The translations under genes were made by a program, and so were the position numbers. A stretch of DNA of 64,000 nucleotides, taken from assembly GCF_045920555.1 (NCBI RefSeq), contig NZ_CP174509.1:5022001-5086000 (forward strand), given 5' to 3'. Source of the DNA: Pseudalkalibacillus sp045920555 (GTDB taxonomy: Bacteria > Bacillota > Bacilli > Bacillales > Fictibacillaceae). The notes below the pieces were generated by a model, which saw only the letters and a program-made list of their open reading frames with translations, made no database searches and was not told where the DNA came from. Every line of letters begins with the position of its first letter. Positions within the stretch are counted from its first letter, which is position 1. Positions 25,818 through 35,202 of this stretch are shown here, one piece after another.

Positions 25818-27107
25818 TTATTTTTGCTTCTCCATGGCAGCTTGCAGCTTCTCCGCCAATTGTTCAGGTGTCATCGTCCCGAGAGATACTTCCTGCAATC
25901 CTGAATTGAGTACATCTGTCACTTCCACTGGTAGGGATGCATCATAAACCGGCGTGATTTTGTTACTTGTCAACTCGGATACATGCTTCAATTGCGGGCT
26001 GACGCCTCCAGGTGGCTCGATGTCAGCAGCGACTAGAATGTCTGCTTTCATCAAATCGTTATAATATTCTTCATCATAGAAGCTTTTCAAGAATTCCTGA
26101 GCAGCCTCCAATTTTTCTCCTTCAAGCTCACTGTTCAGCGCAATGCCTGTACCTGTTACCGCAGAAACCGCTGAAGGGTCTCCTTCGCCGCCTTCTATTT
26201 CAGGGAAAAGTGCGATTCCGACGTTTTCCGAATCCTCCACAGCTTCCAATGTCGGCCCAAGCGACCAAGCACCATCAATCATCATGGCTGCTTCTTCAAG
26301 GATGAACAGTTCTCGATGTTGGATATTATCAATGGAATTGAAATCATTATTAAAGGCCTCCATTTCGGATAGCTCTTGTATGACCTTTACCGCTTCAATA
26401 AATTTCCCATCTGTAAATTTCTTTTCCCCATTCTTTACAGCCTGCAGGAAGTCACTTCCAGTCATACGATCCGCAATGGTTGAAATATACGAGGATTGTA
26501 AAACCCATTGGGCTTTATTACCGAGCGCAATTGGAATTTTCCCTTCGCCTTTCAGTTTCTCTATCAATTGTTTGAATTCTTCATACGTTTTAGGGAATTC
26601 ATCATATCCTGCGTCTTTAAGCATTTTCTTGTTGTAGTAGACCAGACTGGTAGGTGTCACATTCGCTGGGATTGCATATTGCTTTCCGTCTACATTGTAA
26701 TCTGCAAATTGGTCATCTTTTATCAATCCATCCCAGTTCGATAGGATATCATCAACTGGTTGGATCAGTTCTCCATCCACGAGCGGTGTCAGCTCCGCAC
26801 CAGGCCAGACTTGGATCAAATCTGGGAGTTGCTGGCCAGCTGCCTGCGTCTTCACTTTGACTTTGAATTGATCATGCGGAATGTTTTGTTGCTTGATTTT
26901 GATGTTAGGATGTTCTTCCTCGAATTTCTCGACCTGTTTCAAACTCGCTTCATTCTGTGGAGATGGTTCTGTCCAGATATTCCAGAACGTCAATTCGATC
27001 TTTTTCCCATCCCCTTCGGATGAGGAATCGCCATTTGAGCATGCTGCCATCAGAACAAGGAGCATTGCCATCGTCAATGCCATACTTTTTGATAAGAATC
27101 GTTTCAT
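25818..27107 (-). CDS. sugar ABC transporter substrate-binding lipoprotein
   Basis: A 429-residue family 1 extracellular solute-binding protein. Signal peptide ends in lipobox MAAC (C23), followed by an Asn/Ser/Gly linker. The mature part has the two-lobe SBP fold (ELTFWNIWTEP, YAIPANVTPTSLVYYNKKM, MMIDGAWSLG). It is membrane-anchored and delivers sugar, by context probably a beta-mannooligosaccharide, to the two permeases. ATG with AAGGGAGG. First gene of the cluster, with a promoter and cre directly upstream. Confidence 0.94.
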   Translation of the reverse strand: MKRFLSKSMALTMAMLLVLMAACSNGDSSSEGDGKKIELTFWNIWTEPSPQNEASLKQVEKFEEEHPNIKIKQQNIPHDQFKVKVKTQAAGQQLPDLIQVWPGAELTPLVDGELIQPVDDILSNWDGLIKDDQFADYNVDGKQYAIPANVTPTSLVYYNKKMLKDAGYDEFPKTYEEFKQLIEKLKGEGKIPIALGNKAQWVLQSSYISTIADRMTGSDFLQAVKNGEKKFTDGKFIEAVKVIQELSEMEAFNNDFNSIDNIQHRELFILEEAAMMIDGAWSLGPTLEAVEDSENVGIALFPEIEGGEGDPSAVSAVTGTGIALNSELEGEKLEAAQEFLKSFYDEEYYNDLMKADILVAADIEPPGGVSPQLKHVSELTSNKITPVYDASLPVEVTDVLNSGLQEVSLGTMTPEQLAEKLQAAMEKQK

Positions 27108-27131
27108 TCTTTGTACCTCCCTTTTGTTGAT

Positions 27132-27160
27132 TATCTAAACCAAATTGTAAACGCTTGCAA
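27132..27160 (-). promoter_or_regulatory. SigA-like promoter of the mannoside cluster
   Basis: On the minus strand TTGCAA (27160-27155) and TAGATA (27137-27132) are separated by 17 bases, about 25 bases before the binding-protein start. The cre at 27146-27159 overlaps the -35 and spacer. Confidence 0.55.
27146..27159. promoter_or_regulatory. cre (CcpA site) over the mannoside promoter
   Basis: TGTAAACGCTTGCA fits TGWAANCGNTNWCA with a single mismatch. Its overlap with the -35 box implies glucose repression by CcpA. Confidence 0.75.
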
Positions 27161-27512
27161 CGAGATTGATAATCCTAAAAAATTAAGATACTATCCTAAA
27201 AATTCACACATTTTATCTGACAATTCTAAATTTTCTACTCTGATGAAAACTACGACTATATAAAAACCCAGGAAAATAAACGGAGTAAATGGATTCGGAT
27301 GTTCATCAATATAGAACAATAAAATTGATTATTCAGAATCCAAAACCTTGTCCATTTTAACAAATTCCGAAAGAATTCCCCTTCCTCAAGCCTGTGAAGG
27401 GCGTAGCCCAAGGATAGAGAGGGGATGAATTTCGGTTGCTGTAATCCAAACGCTTGTTCCCATCATCTCTTCTTGGTATAATTATCCACATAAACCATTG
27501 GAGGTGGTGACA

Positions 27513-28631
27513 ATGTTGCTAAATCAAAAATATGAAATCTATCCAACAGAAGAACAAAAAGAAATACTGGAACGTTGGTTACAATATTGTCGTCAAACCT
27601 ACAATTCTGCTCTTTTAGATAAAGAACGGAAATATAAACAAAACAAAGAAAATTACAGTCGTTATGATATGCAAAACCAACAAACACTAGATAAAAAGAT
27701 ATATCCTTTTCTAAAAGAAGTACCTTCCCAGCCTTTACAGGAAGTCTTTGTGCGTCTACAAAAAGCGTTTGAAAGCTTCTTTCGTAAAGATGCAAAATAT
27801 CCAAAACAGAAAAAGTATAAAGATTATAATAGTATGACTTTCCCTCAATTCGGTTTCAAACCAAATGGAATACATCGTTATGCTATGTCCTTTTCTGATA
27901 ATGGTAAGATATACAATAAAAAGCTAGGTGAAATAGATATCTTGCTTCATAGACCATTAGGAGGAACAATTAAACAACTTATTATCAAACGTCAAGGAAA
28001 GAAATGGTATGCGATTTTTTGTGTCGAAAGACAAGCATTACCACCTTCTATTGATACGAATCGTGCAATAGGAATTGACGTTGGACTTAATAAGTATGCG
28101 GTCCTTTCTAATGGGTTAGAGATTAAAAACCCAAGATTTCTTCGTAAGAAAGAGAAACAACTAAAGAAGGCACAGCGTACTCTTTCTAAGAAGAAAAAAG
28201 GCTCTCTCAACTACATCAAACAAGTACAAAAGGTTCGTTCTTTACACGAGAAAGTCGCAAACCAGCGCAGAGATTTTCTTCACAAGCTAAGTTACAACCT
28301 GTCAAAAGATTATTCTGTTGTCGCTGTAGAAAATCTAAATATCTGCGGCATGATCAGAAATAGAAAGTTATCGAAATCCATTTCGGATGCAGGTTGGGGA
28401 ATGTTCCGAAACATGCTTTTGTATAAATGCGAAAAGCATGGAGGACTACTGAAAAAAGTAGAACCAAAATACACTTCTCAAGACTGTTCCTATTGTGGGA
28501 ATCGTGTAAAGAAGTCACTTTCTATTCGTACTCATATTTGTACAAAATGCGGAACAGTGTTGGATAGAGACCAAAACGCAGCATTAAACATCCTACAAAA
28601 AGCATTAGAAGAATTACTTGTGACAAACTGA
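27513..28631 (+). CDS. tnpB: TnpB, RNA-guided RuvC-like nuclease (second copy)
   Basis: A 372-residue TnpB. RuvC residues are D189 in GIDVGLNKYAVL, E273 in AVENLNI and D353 in DRDQNAA; zinc ribbon C325, C328, C343, C346. All key residues are intact. The ATG at 27513 follows GGAGGTGG; a TTG 5 codons upstream lies within that site and is not used. AT-rich compared with the mannoside genes, as expected for an acquired element. Same family as the first TnpB but diverged in the N-terminal half. Confidence 0.92.
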   Translation: MLLNQKYEIYPTEEQKEILERWLQYCRQTYNSALLDKERKYKQNKENYSRYDMQNQQTLDKKIYPFLKEVPSQPLQEVFVRLQKAFESFFRKDAKYPKQKKYKDYNSMTFPQFGFKPNGIHRYAMSFSDNGKIYNKKLGEIDILLHRPLGGTIKQLIIKRQGKKWYAIFCVERQALPPSIDTNRAIGIDVGLNKYAVLSNGLEIKNPRFLRKKEKQLKKAQRTLSKKKKGSLNYIKQVQKVRSLHEKVANQRRDFLHKLSYNLSKDYSVVAVENLNICGMIRNRKLSKSISDAGWGMFRNMLLYKCEKHGGLLKKVEPKYTSQDCSYCGNRVKKSLSIRTHICTKCGTVLDRDQNAALNILQKALEELLVTN

Positions 28632-28790
28632 ATCATACGAACTGTAGGGCAAGGTTGTGTCCGAACAGTATAATCTACGCCTGTGGAGATTATGTAAGAC
28701 GTAGTGGGAAACCCCTCTACGCAATGGTCTGCGAAACAGGAAACCCCTTCTTCAAACATCCCGAAAGGGTGTTAAGGAGGGGTCATTCAC
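28632..28790 (+). ncRNA. right end of tnpB element 2; probable omega-RNA
   Basis: Directly after tnpB, several stems can be drawn: a CTACGCCTGTGGAGATTATG region, and a terminal CCCCTTCTT/AAGGAGGGG hairpin (about 28744-28781) around a CATCCCGAAAGGGTG inner stem. By analogy with characterised TnpB systems this is the guide-RNA scaffold. No gene is seen between it and 29010. Confidence 0.5.
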
Positions 28791-29010
28791 TAAATATTAT
28801 AGGATCGGCGATTCGATAGTAATGATGTTTGATGCAAGAGAAGAGTGGCCAGTTTTTTATAATAATTCGTTTCAAAATCACCTAACATGAAATATACTGG
28901 AAATAAATTCTGTTAGTTTTTTTGTAAGGTTTAAGATCTATAGATAGAAGATAAAATCCCATTATGATCGGGGAACGAATACTTGCAGGAAGATTGGAGG
29001 AAGCATCATA

Positions 29011-30348
29011 TTGGAGAAAGTAATAGTTATCGGAGGAAGCATCGCTGGGAAACTAGCTGCTAAAGCTCTGTCACATATATTTCGACAAGTAATCATCCTG
29101 GAAGCCGGTCAAAGATGGAAAGAAAAAGCCCCTAGGAAGAGAGTGCCACAAAGCTACCATCCTCATGTCTTATTAAAAGGAGGAGAAGAAGCAATTGAGA
29201 AATTATTTCCACACTTCCTTGATCAATTAATAGAAGACGGGAGTATTGTAAATAACTTTACAAGAGATTTAAAGTGGCATCATTTTGGGTTCTGGAAAAA
29301 ACAGTTTCCAGGAGAATTAGTCATGGTTCAACAAAGCCGCCCTATGTTAGAGTGGCATTTACAACACCGTATTGATCAAGTTTCTAATATTGTAACCAAG
29401 TACGAAACAAAAGTCGATCAACTATTATTAGATCATCAACGAAATAAAATATCCGGAGTACGGGTACGTTCCCTTAAGACAGGAAGAGAAGAAGAGCTTC
29501 TTGCAAATATGGTTGTTGATGCAAGCGGGTTTGGTTCAAAGAGTGTAGAGTGGCTAAAACCGTATGGTATAGAGGTTAAGGAGGAAAAGGTGTGGATTCA
29601 ACTTTTTTATGCCACCGGATTCTTTCGTCTGAAAAACCAGGAACGTCCAGACTGGTGTAATCTTCTGATATCTCCCAGTTTCCCTGAAAACCCTTACGGT
29701 GCATTTATTCAAACGATTGAAGAGAATCGTTTCTCTGTTACCTTTAGTGGTTACGCTAATGAACGGGCGCCAAAAACAAATGAGGAATTTTTCGCTTATG
29801 CACAAAAGTTACCCGTCCCTGATGTGCTTCATTTTCTAGAACAAGTGGAGCCAATTTCAGATATAAAAATACATAAGATTCCTTATCAGGTGCGTCGACG
29901 TTTTGACCATGCCGATGTGCCGGAAGGCTTCCTGGTGGTTGGAGACGCTCACTGCCGCTTTGATCCGGTATTTGGGCAAGGGATATCTGTTGCTGCTATG
30001 GAAGCCTTAGAGTTACAGAGTTACTTTAAATATTTTGCGTATCCAGATAAAGGGTTCACTAAAACATTTCACAAGAGAATTTCTAATTTGATTGCAACTC
30101 CATGGGAGATGGCAATTACAGAGGCATTTCGCCACCCCGATATTAATGGTGACAGACCCCTCATACAGCCATTTAAACAGTGGTATAGTAAAAAGGTATA
30201 TCAGCTTTCGGCTTTTGATCCGGAAGTTTATCTTAGATTAGTTAGAGTAATGAATTTAATGCGGTCCCCCATGCACCTTTTCCATCCCAAAGTAGGGTTT
30301 GCTATATTGACCAATCAGAAGAAAAGATCAGGTGTTGATTTAAAATAA
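29011..30348 (+). CDS. FAD-dependent oxidoreductase (tryptophan halogenase/geranylgeranyl reductase-like)
   Basis: A 445-residue flavoprotein. The FAD dinucleotide motif is at the N-terminus (VIVIGGSIAGKLAAKAL), with a second FAD motif VVGDAHCRFDPVFGQGISVA near 310. This is the group of NAD(P)-binding, FAD-dependent monooxygenase/halogenase-like proteins; the Lys of true tryptophan halogenases cannot be confirmed. Function unknown. TTG start with GGAGGAAG 10 bases upstream. It stands alone and has its own terminator. AT-rich; could be horizontally acquired with the preceding tnpB element. Confidence 0.82.
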   Translation: MEKVIVIGGSIAGKLAAKALSHIFRQVIILEAGQRWKEKAPRKRVPQSYHPHVLLKGGEEAIEKLFPHFLDQLIEDGSIVNNFTRDLKWHHFGFWKKQFPGELVMVQQSRPMLEWHLQHRIDQVSNIVTKYETKVDQLLLDHQRNKISGVRVRSLKTGREEELLANMVVDASGFGSKSVEWLKPYGIEVKEEKVWIQLFYATGFFRLKNQERPDWCNLLISPSFPENPYGAFIQTIEENRFSVTFSGYANERAPKTNEEFFAYAQKLPVPDVLHFLEQVEPISDIKIHKIPYQVRRRFDHADVPEGFLVVGDAHCRFDPVFGQGISVAAMEALELQSYFKYFAYPDKGFTKTFHKRISNLIATPWEMAITEAFRHPDINGDRPLIQPFKQWYSKKVYQLSAFDPEVYLRLVRVMNLMRSPMHLFHPKVGFAILTNQKKRSGVDLK

Positions 30349-30357
30349 AGTTTGATT

Positions 30358-30391
30358 AAAATTCCTGTATTGATATGCAGGAATTTTTTAT
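30358..30391 (+). terminator. terminator of the flavoprotein gene
   Basis: AAATTCCTG pairs with CAGGAATTT across a ten-base loop and runs into TTTTTTATT, 10 bases past the stop. Confidence 0.8.
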
Positions 30392-30436
30392 TCCGCAATC
30401 GTAGATTGTTGAGTAAGAGTCTTGAATTAAAGAAGC

Positions 30437-30466
30437 AGGAGGCTGGTACATATATACCAGCCTCCT
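30437..30466. terminator. perfect 12-bp hairpin between converging genes
   Basis: AGGAGGCTGGTA (30437-30448) and TACCAGCCTCCT (30455-30466) pair perfectly across CATATA. It lies between the converging flavoprotein and CocE genes. T tracts are weak on both sides, so terminator action, probably for the leftward CocE operon, is inferred. Confidence 0.5.
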
Positions 30467-30542
30467 ATTTCTGACAACTACGATTTTATCAAATCTTTTT
30501 ATTTCACATTAGAATTTATTAAAACAAACATTACTTGTCATG

Positions 30543-32609
30543 TCATACATGGTCACGATTAATTTTGGATTTCCATGTTTTGTTGAAGACTTTTTCTCCT
30601 GCTTCATATGCAGTCAGAGTGTTAACGAGGTAAAACTTCGTTTCGTCACTCCACATCTCACTGACTGTTTCAAGTCTCGTTTTCCAGTTCTTCCTGCCTA
30701 ATGTTAATTCCCATTCACATCGAACGTGAGCTGATAATGGGTCGTTTTCTTTTATGGTCCATGTGTTTTTATTTTTACTTTCATATTGAACACCATTTGA
30801 AGGCAACCTTCGTGCCCCTTCATCTGAAAAATCAGATAGTGTCCACACACCGTTAATCGGATTATGAATAACTTCACGTGTCCGTTCTTCTTTTCGAATG
30901 ACGTCTCGTTCCATCACCTGTGCAGTTTCAGGTGCCTGAAAGTGTCCGCAATCCTTATCTTCCGGCTGGGGGATGCGAACGGGCAGCTCCATGCATGTAC
31001 TTTCTCCCATATAGAGTGTTAAATCGACCGGTTTTGGTGACGGCCATGCTGAAGGCCAATATGTTGGCGACAATGCCACTTCCAAGCGGTGTCCCGCTGG
31101 AATCTCCTGTCCAAGCGAATCCAATCTTACTTTAATCTGATATTTCTTACCCGGCTCCAATTTTTCAGGATACTCATGAGAATTCCGATGCGTTAAATTC
31201 AACATCCCCCAACTAATTAAAGTGGATTCCCCAGAAGGTGCCTTATCCATTAGCCGAACTGAAAGTAATGCATCCTCTTGATTCGCCGACAGTACAGCAT
31301 GAAATACGGGGTGACCAAGGAGCTCCAACGATTCTTTTAATGGCTCAGAAGTAAATACAACTGCCTTGCCATTTTCCAGTCGCTGGTCTGCCGGTAAATC
31401 CCCGGGCTGGCCGAATGGACAAAAGACGCCTGAATAAAATCCATGTTCCTGCACACTTGGAATTAAGATCTTTTCTCCTGACCCCTTAGGAATGTCAGTT
31501 GTGATTCGTCCATCTGAAAGCCACCAGTTTTGTCCTTCTACATGTGGTGATGGCCATGCGGGATCTGCTACCCATTTTCCCGGACGTTCATCATAGCTCA
31601 CAGCCGGCAATTCGCTTTTTTGAATATAAGAAATCAATTTCGGTTCGTCCATAATGCCTGTATCAATGCCTTTTAACCAATGGTCATACCAGCGCAGTGC
31701 CTCCTGCAAAAATCCAATCGCCGGTTCCGGGGTTGCCACTTCTGGATACTCGTGGGCCCATGGACCAATAAGGCCTTTACTTTCTTTTGGCAGATGCTCT
31801 AAAAGACGGAAAACGGAATCAGTATATCCATCCTGCCATCCGCTTACCGCAAACACAGGAATTTGCATGTCAGAATAATCCTCACAAATCGAACCATGTT
31901 TCCAGTAATCATCACGACGCTGGTGACGGACCCATTCCTCCACAAACGGAGGTGTATTTTTTAATCGATCGAGCCAATTTCCCTTCCAACTTTCACCAAC
32001 AACTTTCGGATCCTGTGGTCGAGCATTGTAGGCAAACATCGTTGACGCCCACCAAAGCATATCAGAGGCAAGCAGATTCCCTCCACGATAATGGACATCA
32101 TCTGCATAACGGTCATCGGTTGAACATAGCGTAATAATCGTTTTTAGTGCCGGATGGTTTCGAGCAGCTACCTGCAACCCATTAAAGCCGCCCCAGGATT
32201 TTCCGATCATGCCAACTAAACCCGTACACCACGGCTGATTCGTAAGCCAGCTTAACACATCAAGAGCATCGTCCTGCTCCTGTTTTAAATATTCATCCAA
32301 TAGAATTCCATCTGAATCTCCGGCGCCCCGGATATCGACACGAATACTTGCGTATCCATGACCGGCGAAATAGGGATGACGTACAGAATCACGGATAGCC
32401 GTAAAATCATTTTTTCGGTATGGCAGATATTCCAAAATAGCCGGGACTGGATTTTCCTCCGCATCCACTGGGATCCACATGCAGGCAGACAGCTTAGCAC
32501 CGTCTGACATAGGGATCCACATATTTTCAACCTTTTTCACGTCTCTTGTAAAATCTGTTTTGATTCTGCGTTTCCCTGAATCTCTTATATTAAAAACCAA
32601 ACTTAACAT
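30543..32609 (-). CDS. CocE/NonD family (X-Pro dipeptidyl-peptidase-like) serine hydrolase
   Basis: A 688-residue alpha/beta hydrolase of the CocE/NonD family. The nucleophile elbow is GKSWGGFNG (around 145), with DIRGAGDSDG upstream, a likely acid/His pair after the cap domain (FAVSGWQDGYTDS, IGPWAHEYP), and a C-terminal jelly roll. Members hydrolyse acyl esters, amides or X-Pro peptides. No signal peptide. The ATG at 32609 touches an AAAGG site; the TTG 3 codons later is better spaced and may be the real start. It follows tetR and BCCT genes in the same direction, hinting at an imported betaine- or choline-type ester or amide as substrate. Confidence 0.85.
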   Translation of the reverse strand: MLSLVFNIRDSGKRRIKTDFTRDVKKVENMWIPMSDGAKLSACMWIPVDAEENPVPAILEYLPYRKNDFTAIRDSVRHPYFAGHGYASIRVDIRGAGDSDGILLDEYLKQEQDDALDVLSWLTNQPWCTGLVGMIGKSWGGFNGLQVAARNHPALKTIITLCSTDDRYADDVHYRGGNLLASDMLWWASTMFAYNARPQDPKVVGESWKGNWLDRLKNTPPFVEEWVRHQRRDDYWKHGSICEDYSDMQIPVFAVSGWQDGYTDSVFRLLEHLPKESKGLIGPWAHEYPEVATPEPAIGFLQEALRWYDHWLKGIDTGIMDEPKLISYIQKSELPAVSYDERPGKWVADPAWPSPHVEGQNWWLSDGRITTDIPKGSGEKILIPSVQEHGFYSGVFCPFGQPGDLPADQRLENGKAVVFTSEPLKESLELLGHPVFHAVLSANQEDALLSVRLMDKAPSGESTLISWGMLNLTHRNSHEYPEKLEPGKKYQIKVRLDSLGQEIPAGHRLEVALSPTYWPSAWPSPKPVDLTLYMGESTCMELPVRIPQPEDKDCGHFQAPETAQVMERDVIRKEERTREVIHNPINGVWTLSDFSDEGARRLPSNGVQYESKNKNTWTIKENDPLSAHVRCEWELTLGRKNWKTRLETVSEMWSDETKFYLVNTLTAYEAGEKVFNKTWKSKINRDHV

Positions 32610-32626
32610 CCTTTCCCTACATAATC

Positions 32627-33322
32627 CTAATATCGATCGAATGTAATTTCATTGCGTCTTTCCGGCTCCACTACATTCATGACGCATTCTGTCACTAACT
32701 GGAGGGTCCGTATGATCGCTTCTTCCTTTGAATACCCCCGTCGGTTATTAATATACGTATTCATCATGCCCTTCCAAACCATAAGCGTGATATCAGCAAT
32801 GTATTGGACGTCTTCTTCCTTTAAATAACCTTCCTCCACTGCACCCAGAATATAAAGCGCGCTGCGTTTGGAAAAATCATATTCCATTAAAATTGATTGA
32901 AGGTCTTCTGGTAATCCCGTTAAATCCTGATGATGAACTGCATAATAGTCATCAAACAATTTTTGTGGAGATGATCCCAGATTGTCCAGAAAAATAGTCG
33001 AATAAATCTCTGGCTGCTCGAAAGAATGTTTACAAAAACATTCCCATGAGTACAACCATTTTTCTACTATATTTTTTCCTAAACCCAGATAGTCTGGCAG
33101 GTCTTTTACATAATCTGACGTAAACCGCATTGCTGCGAAAAATTTCAAGTGAGCAAGATCCTTAAAATAATTGTACGCAGTCGATGCAGTAAACCCTGCA
33201 CGGTCGGCAATCTTTCGAATCGTCATCTTTTCAATTCCTTCTTCTTCAATTACTTCCGCAGCTGCATCAAGAAAGTATTTCCACATACGCGCACGTTGAA
33301 GTTCTTTTCTCTCTTTACTCAT
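32627..33322 (-). CDS. TetR-family transcriptional regulator
   Basis: A 231-residue regulator with the N-terminal TetR helix-turn-helix (MTIRKIADRAGFTASTAYNY, about 33-52) and a helical ligand domain. GGAGG is about 9 bases upstream of the ATG. Placed between the BCCT transporter (20 bases upstream) and the hydrolase; the paired palindromes upstream of the transporter are the natural operator candidate. Confidence 0.9.
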   Translation of the reverse strand: MSKERKELQRARMWKYFLDAAAEVIEEEGIEKMTIRKIADRAGFTASTAYNYFKDLAHLKFFAAMRFTSDYVKDLPDYLGLGKNIVEKWLYSWECFCKHSFEQPEIYSTIFLDNLGSSPQKLFDDYYAVHHQDLTGLPEDLQSILMEYDFSKRSALYILGAVEEGYLKEEDVQYIADITLMVWKGMMNTYINNRRGYSKEEAIIRTLQLVTECVMNVVEPERRNEITFDRY

Positions 33323-33342
33323 TTATTTACGTCCTCCAATTA

Positions 33343-34878
33343 CTAATTTGTCTCTCGTTTTTTTACATAAATATGATTGTTTTCATTCTTCTTCAACCAA
33401 TTAACCAAGGAAATGGCCATTAAGACATACATCACTAAGACAGGGACACTTACTAGTACAGACGATGTCTGAACCACATCGAGCCCTCCCGTCATCGTTA
33501 AACTAATGGCAAGCGCTGATAAAAGCACACCCCATAATAAACGATGCCAACGAGCAGGCTGGGCTTCTCCCTTGAGCTCTTTCGTCGCCACGCTCGCGAT
33601 GACTAAACTCGCTGAGTCAAGAGATGTAGCTAAAAAGATGAATCCAAGAACAACAAAGAAAATGGATACGATAATTGGCATTGGTAAAGAATTTAGGAGA
33701 GCGACGATAACAGATGGATCACCTGATGCTGCTTGAATGTCGGTTAATGATAACTTTCCTGATAACTCAAGGTCCATCGCATATCCGCCAAAAACACCAA
33801 AATAAAGCCAGCTGCCGACAGAACCCCAAAGAAGTACATGGAAAATAAGTTCTCGAATCGTTCGGCCTTTAGAAATGCGAGCGATGAAAATACCGGCAAA
33901 TGGTGCTGTAGCTGCAAACCAAGCCCAATAAAAGACAGTCCAAGCTTGTGGGAATCCGCTTTGATTTATCGGGTCTGTGTATAGACTCATTTTCCAGAAA
34001 TTATCAAACATTAAACCGAAGCTATTAGTAAAATAAGATAAAATAAATAACGTCGGTCCCACGATAATAACAAAAAGAGCTAGCCCTAATGCCATGTATA
34101 CATTGAAATCACTTAGCCTGCGAATTCCTTTATACAGACCGAAATACGCACTGGAACTGAAAATAATCGTCCATACAATGATAATGACAATGTTTAAGCC
34201 TAGTGATGGTTCGATTCCAATTAGATTTCCAAGGACAGCAGAAATCATTGGAACTCCGAGTCCTAGCGATGTTCCTAGTCCTCCAATCATACTCCAAATC
34301 ACGAGTACATCAACGGCTTTTCCAATAAAGCCATCTGCGTGTTTTCCAAGCACACCTCGACAGGCAGAACTGATTTTCAATGAAGGGTTTTTTAGCACAT
34401 AGAAACTGTACGCCATTACAACAGCTGGTAATGCATAAAGCGCCCATGCTGAAATCCCCCAATGAAATAATCCGTAAGTTACAGCATACTCTGCAGCCTC
34501 GTTCGTTTTTCCTTCGATTCCGAACGGCGGCCCAGTATAGTAATAAAGCGGCTCGACAATGGACCAGAACATGATACTGGTTCCCATACTTGTTGTGAAC
34601 AACATGCCTCCCCAACTGAACTTGGAAAATTCAGGCTGATCGTTTATTCCTCCTAGTTTCACCTGACCAAACCGGCCAAACATCAGCCAAACCAATAAAA
34701 TAAACAAACCGATTGTCAAAAACTCAAACATCCAATCTAATTTGAACGTAATCGAGGTTAACATTCCCGAAAGAACAGGACCTGCTGATTTCTGAAAAAT
34801 AACAAGCAAGACCGTAACCACAGCAATTAAAATGATAGATGGCCAAAATATGGATTTTTGTACTTTAGAATGATTCAT
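33343..34878 (-). CDS. BCCT-family (betaine/choline/carnitine) transporter
   Basis: A 511-residue secondary transporter with twelve membrane helices. Family marks are GLYKGIRRLSDFNVYMALG (loop and helix around 250-268), WAFYWAWF-like VFYWAWFAATAPFAG and TSLDSASLVIAS. It imports quaternary amines with Na+ or H+. The short N-terminus and lack of a long osmosensory C-terminal tail suggest nutrient uptake rather than osmoregulation. First gene of a three-gene set with tetR and a CocE hydrolase. Confidence 0.9.
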   Translation of the reverse strand: MNHSKVQKSIFWPSIILIAVVTVLLVIFQKSAGPVLSGMLTSITFKLDWMFEFLTIGLFILLVWLMFGRFGQVKLGGINDQPEFSKFSWGGMLFTTSMGTSIMFWSIVEPLYYYTGPPFGIEGKTNEAAEYAVTYGLFHWGISAWALYALPAVVMAYSFYVLKNPSLKISSACRGVLGKHADGFIGKAVDVLVIWSMIGGLGTSLGLGVPMISAVLGNLIGIEPSLGLNIVIIIVWTIIFSSSAYFGLYKGIRRLSDFNVYMALGLALFVIIVGPTLFILSYFTNSFGLMFDNFWKMSLYTDPINQSGFPQAWTVFYWAWFAATAPFAGIFIARISKGRTIRELIFHVLLWGSVGSWLYFGVFGGYAMDLELSGKLSLTDIQAASGDPSVIVALLNSLPMPIIVSIFFVVLGFIFLATSLDSASLVIASVATKELKGEAQPARWHRLLWGVLLSALAISLTMTGGLDVVQTSSVLVSVPVLVMYVLMAISLVNWLKKNENNHIYVKKRETN

Positions 34879-34937
34879 GTATCTTCACATTCCTCCCCAA
34901 ATAGATTTTTCTTTCTATAAAAGTTCCATCCATTAAA

Positions 34938-34966
34938 TGAATATGTTCATTTAATGAACATGTTCA
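34938..34966. promoter_or_regulatory. tandem palindromic operator upstream of BCCT gene
   Basis: TGAATATGTTCA (34938-34949) and TGAACATGTTCA (34955-34966) are the same 12-bp palindrome, the second perfect, with centres 17 bp apart, 60-90 bases before the BCCT start. A looser GAACA-N5-TGTTC follows at about 34988. Most likely bound by the operon's TetR protein. No gene is seen in 34879-35202. Confidence 0.6.
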
Positions 34967-35202
34967 TAATATCATATAAAAAATAATAGAACAATGAATG
35001 TTCTATGCTGCTTAATTTTCAAAATAGGGTGTATCTTATTGATAAGAAATAGACTGAACGATAAAAATCGATCAGTCCATAAGTACTTATCATATTCCAT
35101 TAATACGCTCCCATTGTTGAAGATCATTAATCCAATCCTATTTAAGAAGAGCTACCCGTTAGTGAAAAAGCGATGCCTTCTTCCAGTATCACACACTTTC
35201 GT

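Larger units (their letters stand above)
27376..28790 (+). mobile_element. second solo tnpB element
   Basis: The left end (27376-27425) is a hairpin with CCCCT/AGGGG arms and the conserved TGTGAAGGGCGTA. tnpB follows, then a structured right end finishing in GGAGGGGTCATTCAC near 28790. No tnpA. The left-end core is shared with the element at 2-3.3 kb, so one TnpA type may mobilise both. It sits directly upstream of the promoter region of the mannoside cluster. Confidence 0.75.

Noticed and set aside
27376..27512. CRISPR-like repeats near tnpB
   Set aside because: The palindromes are single left-end hairpins of the IS element; no repeat-spacer array is present anywhere in the window.
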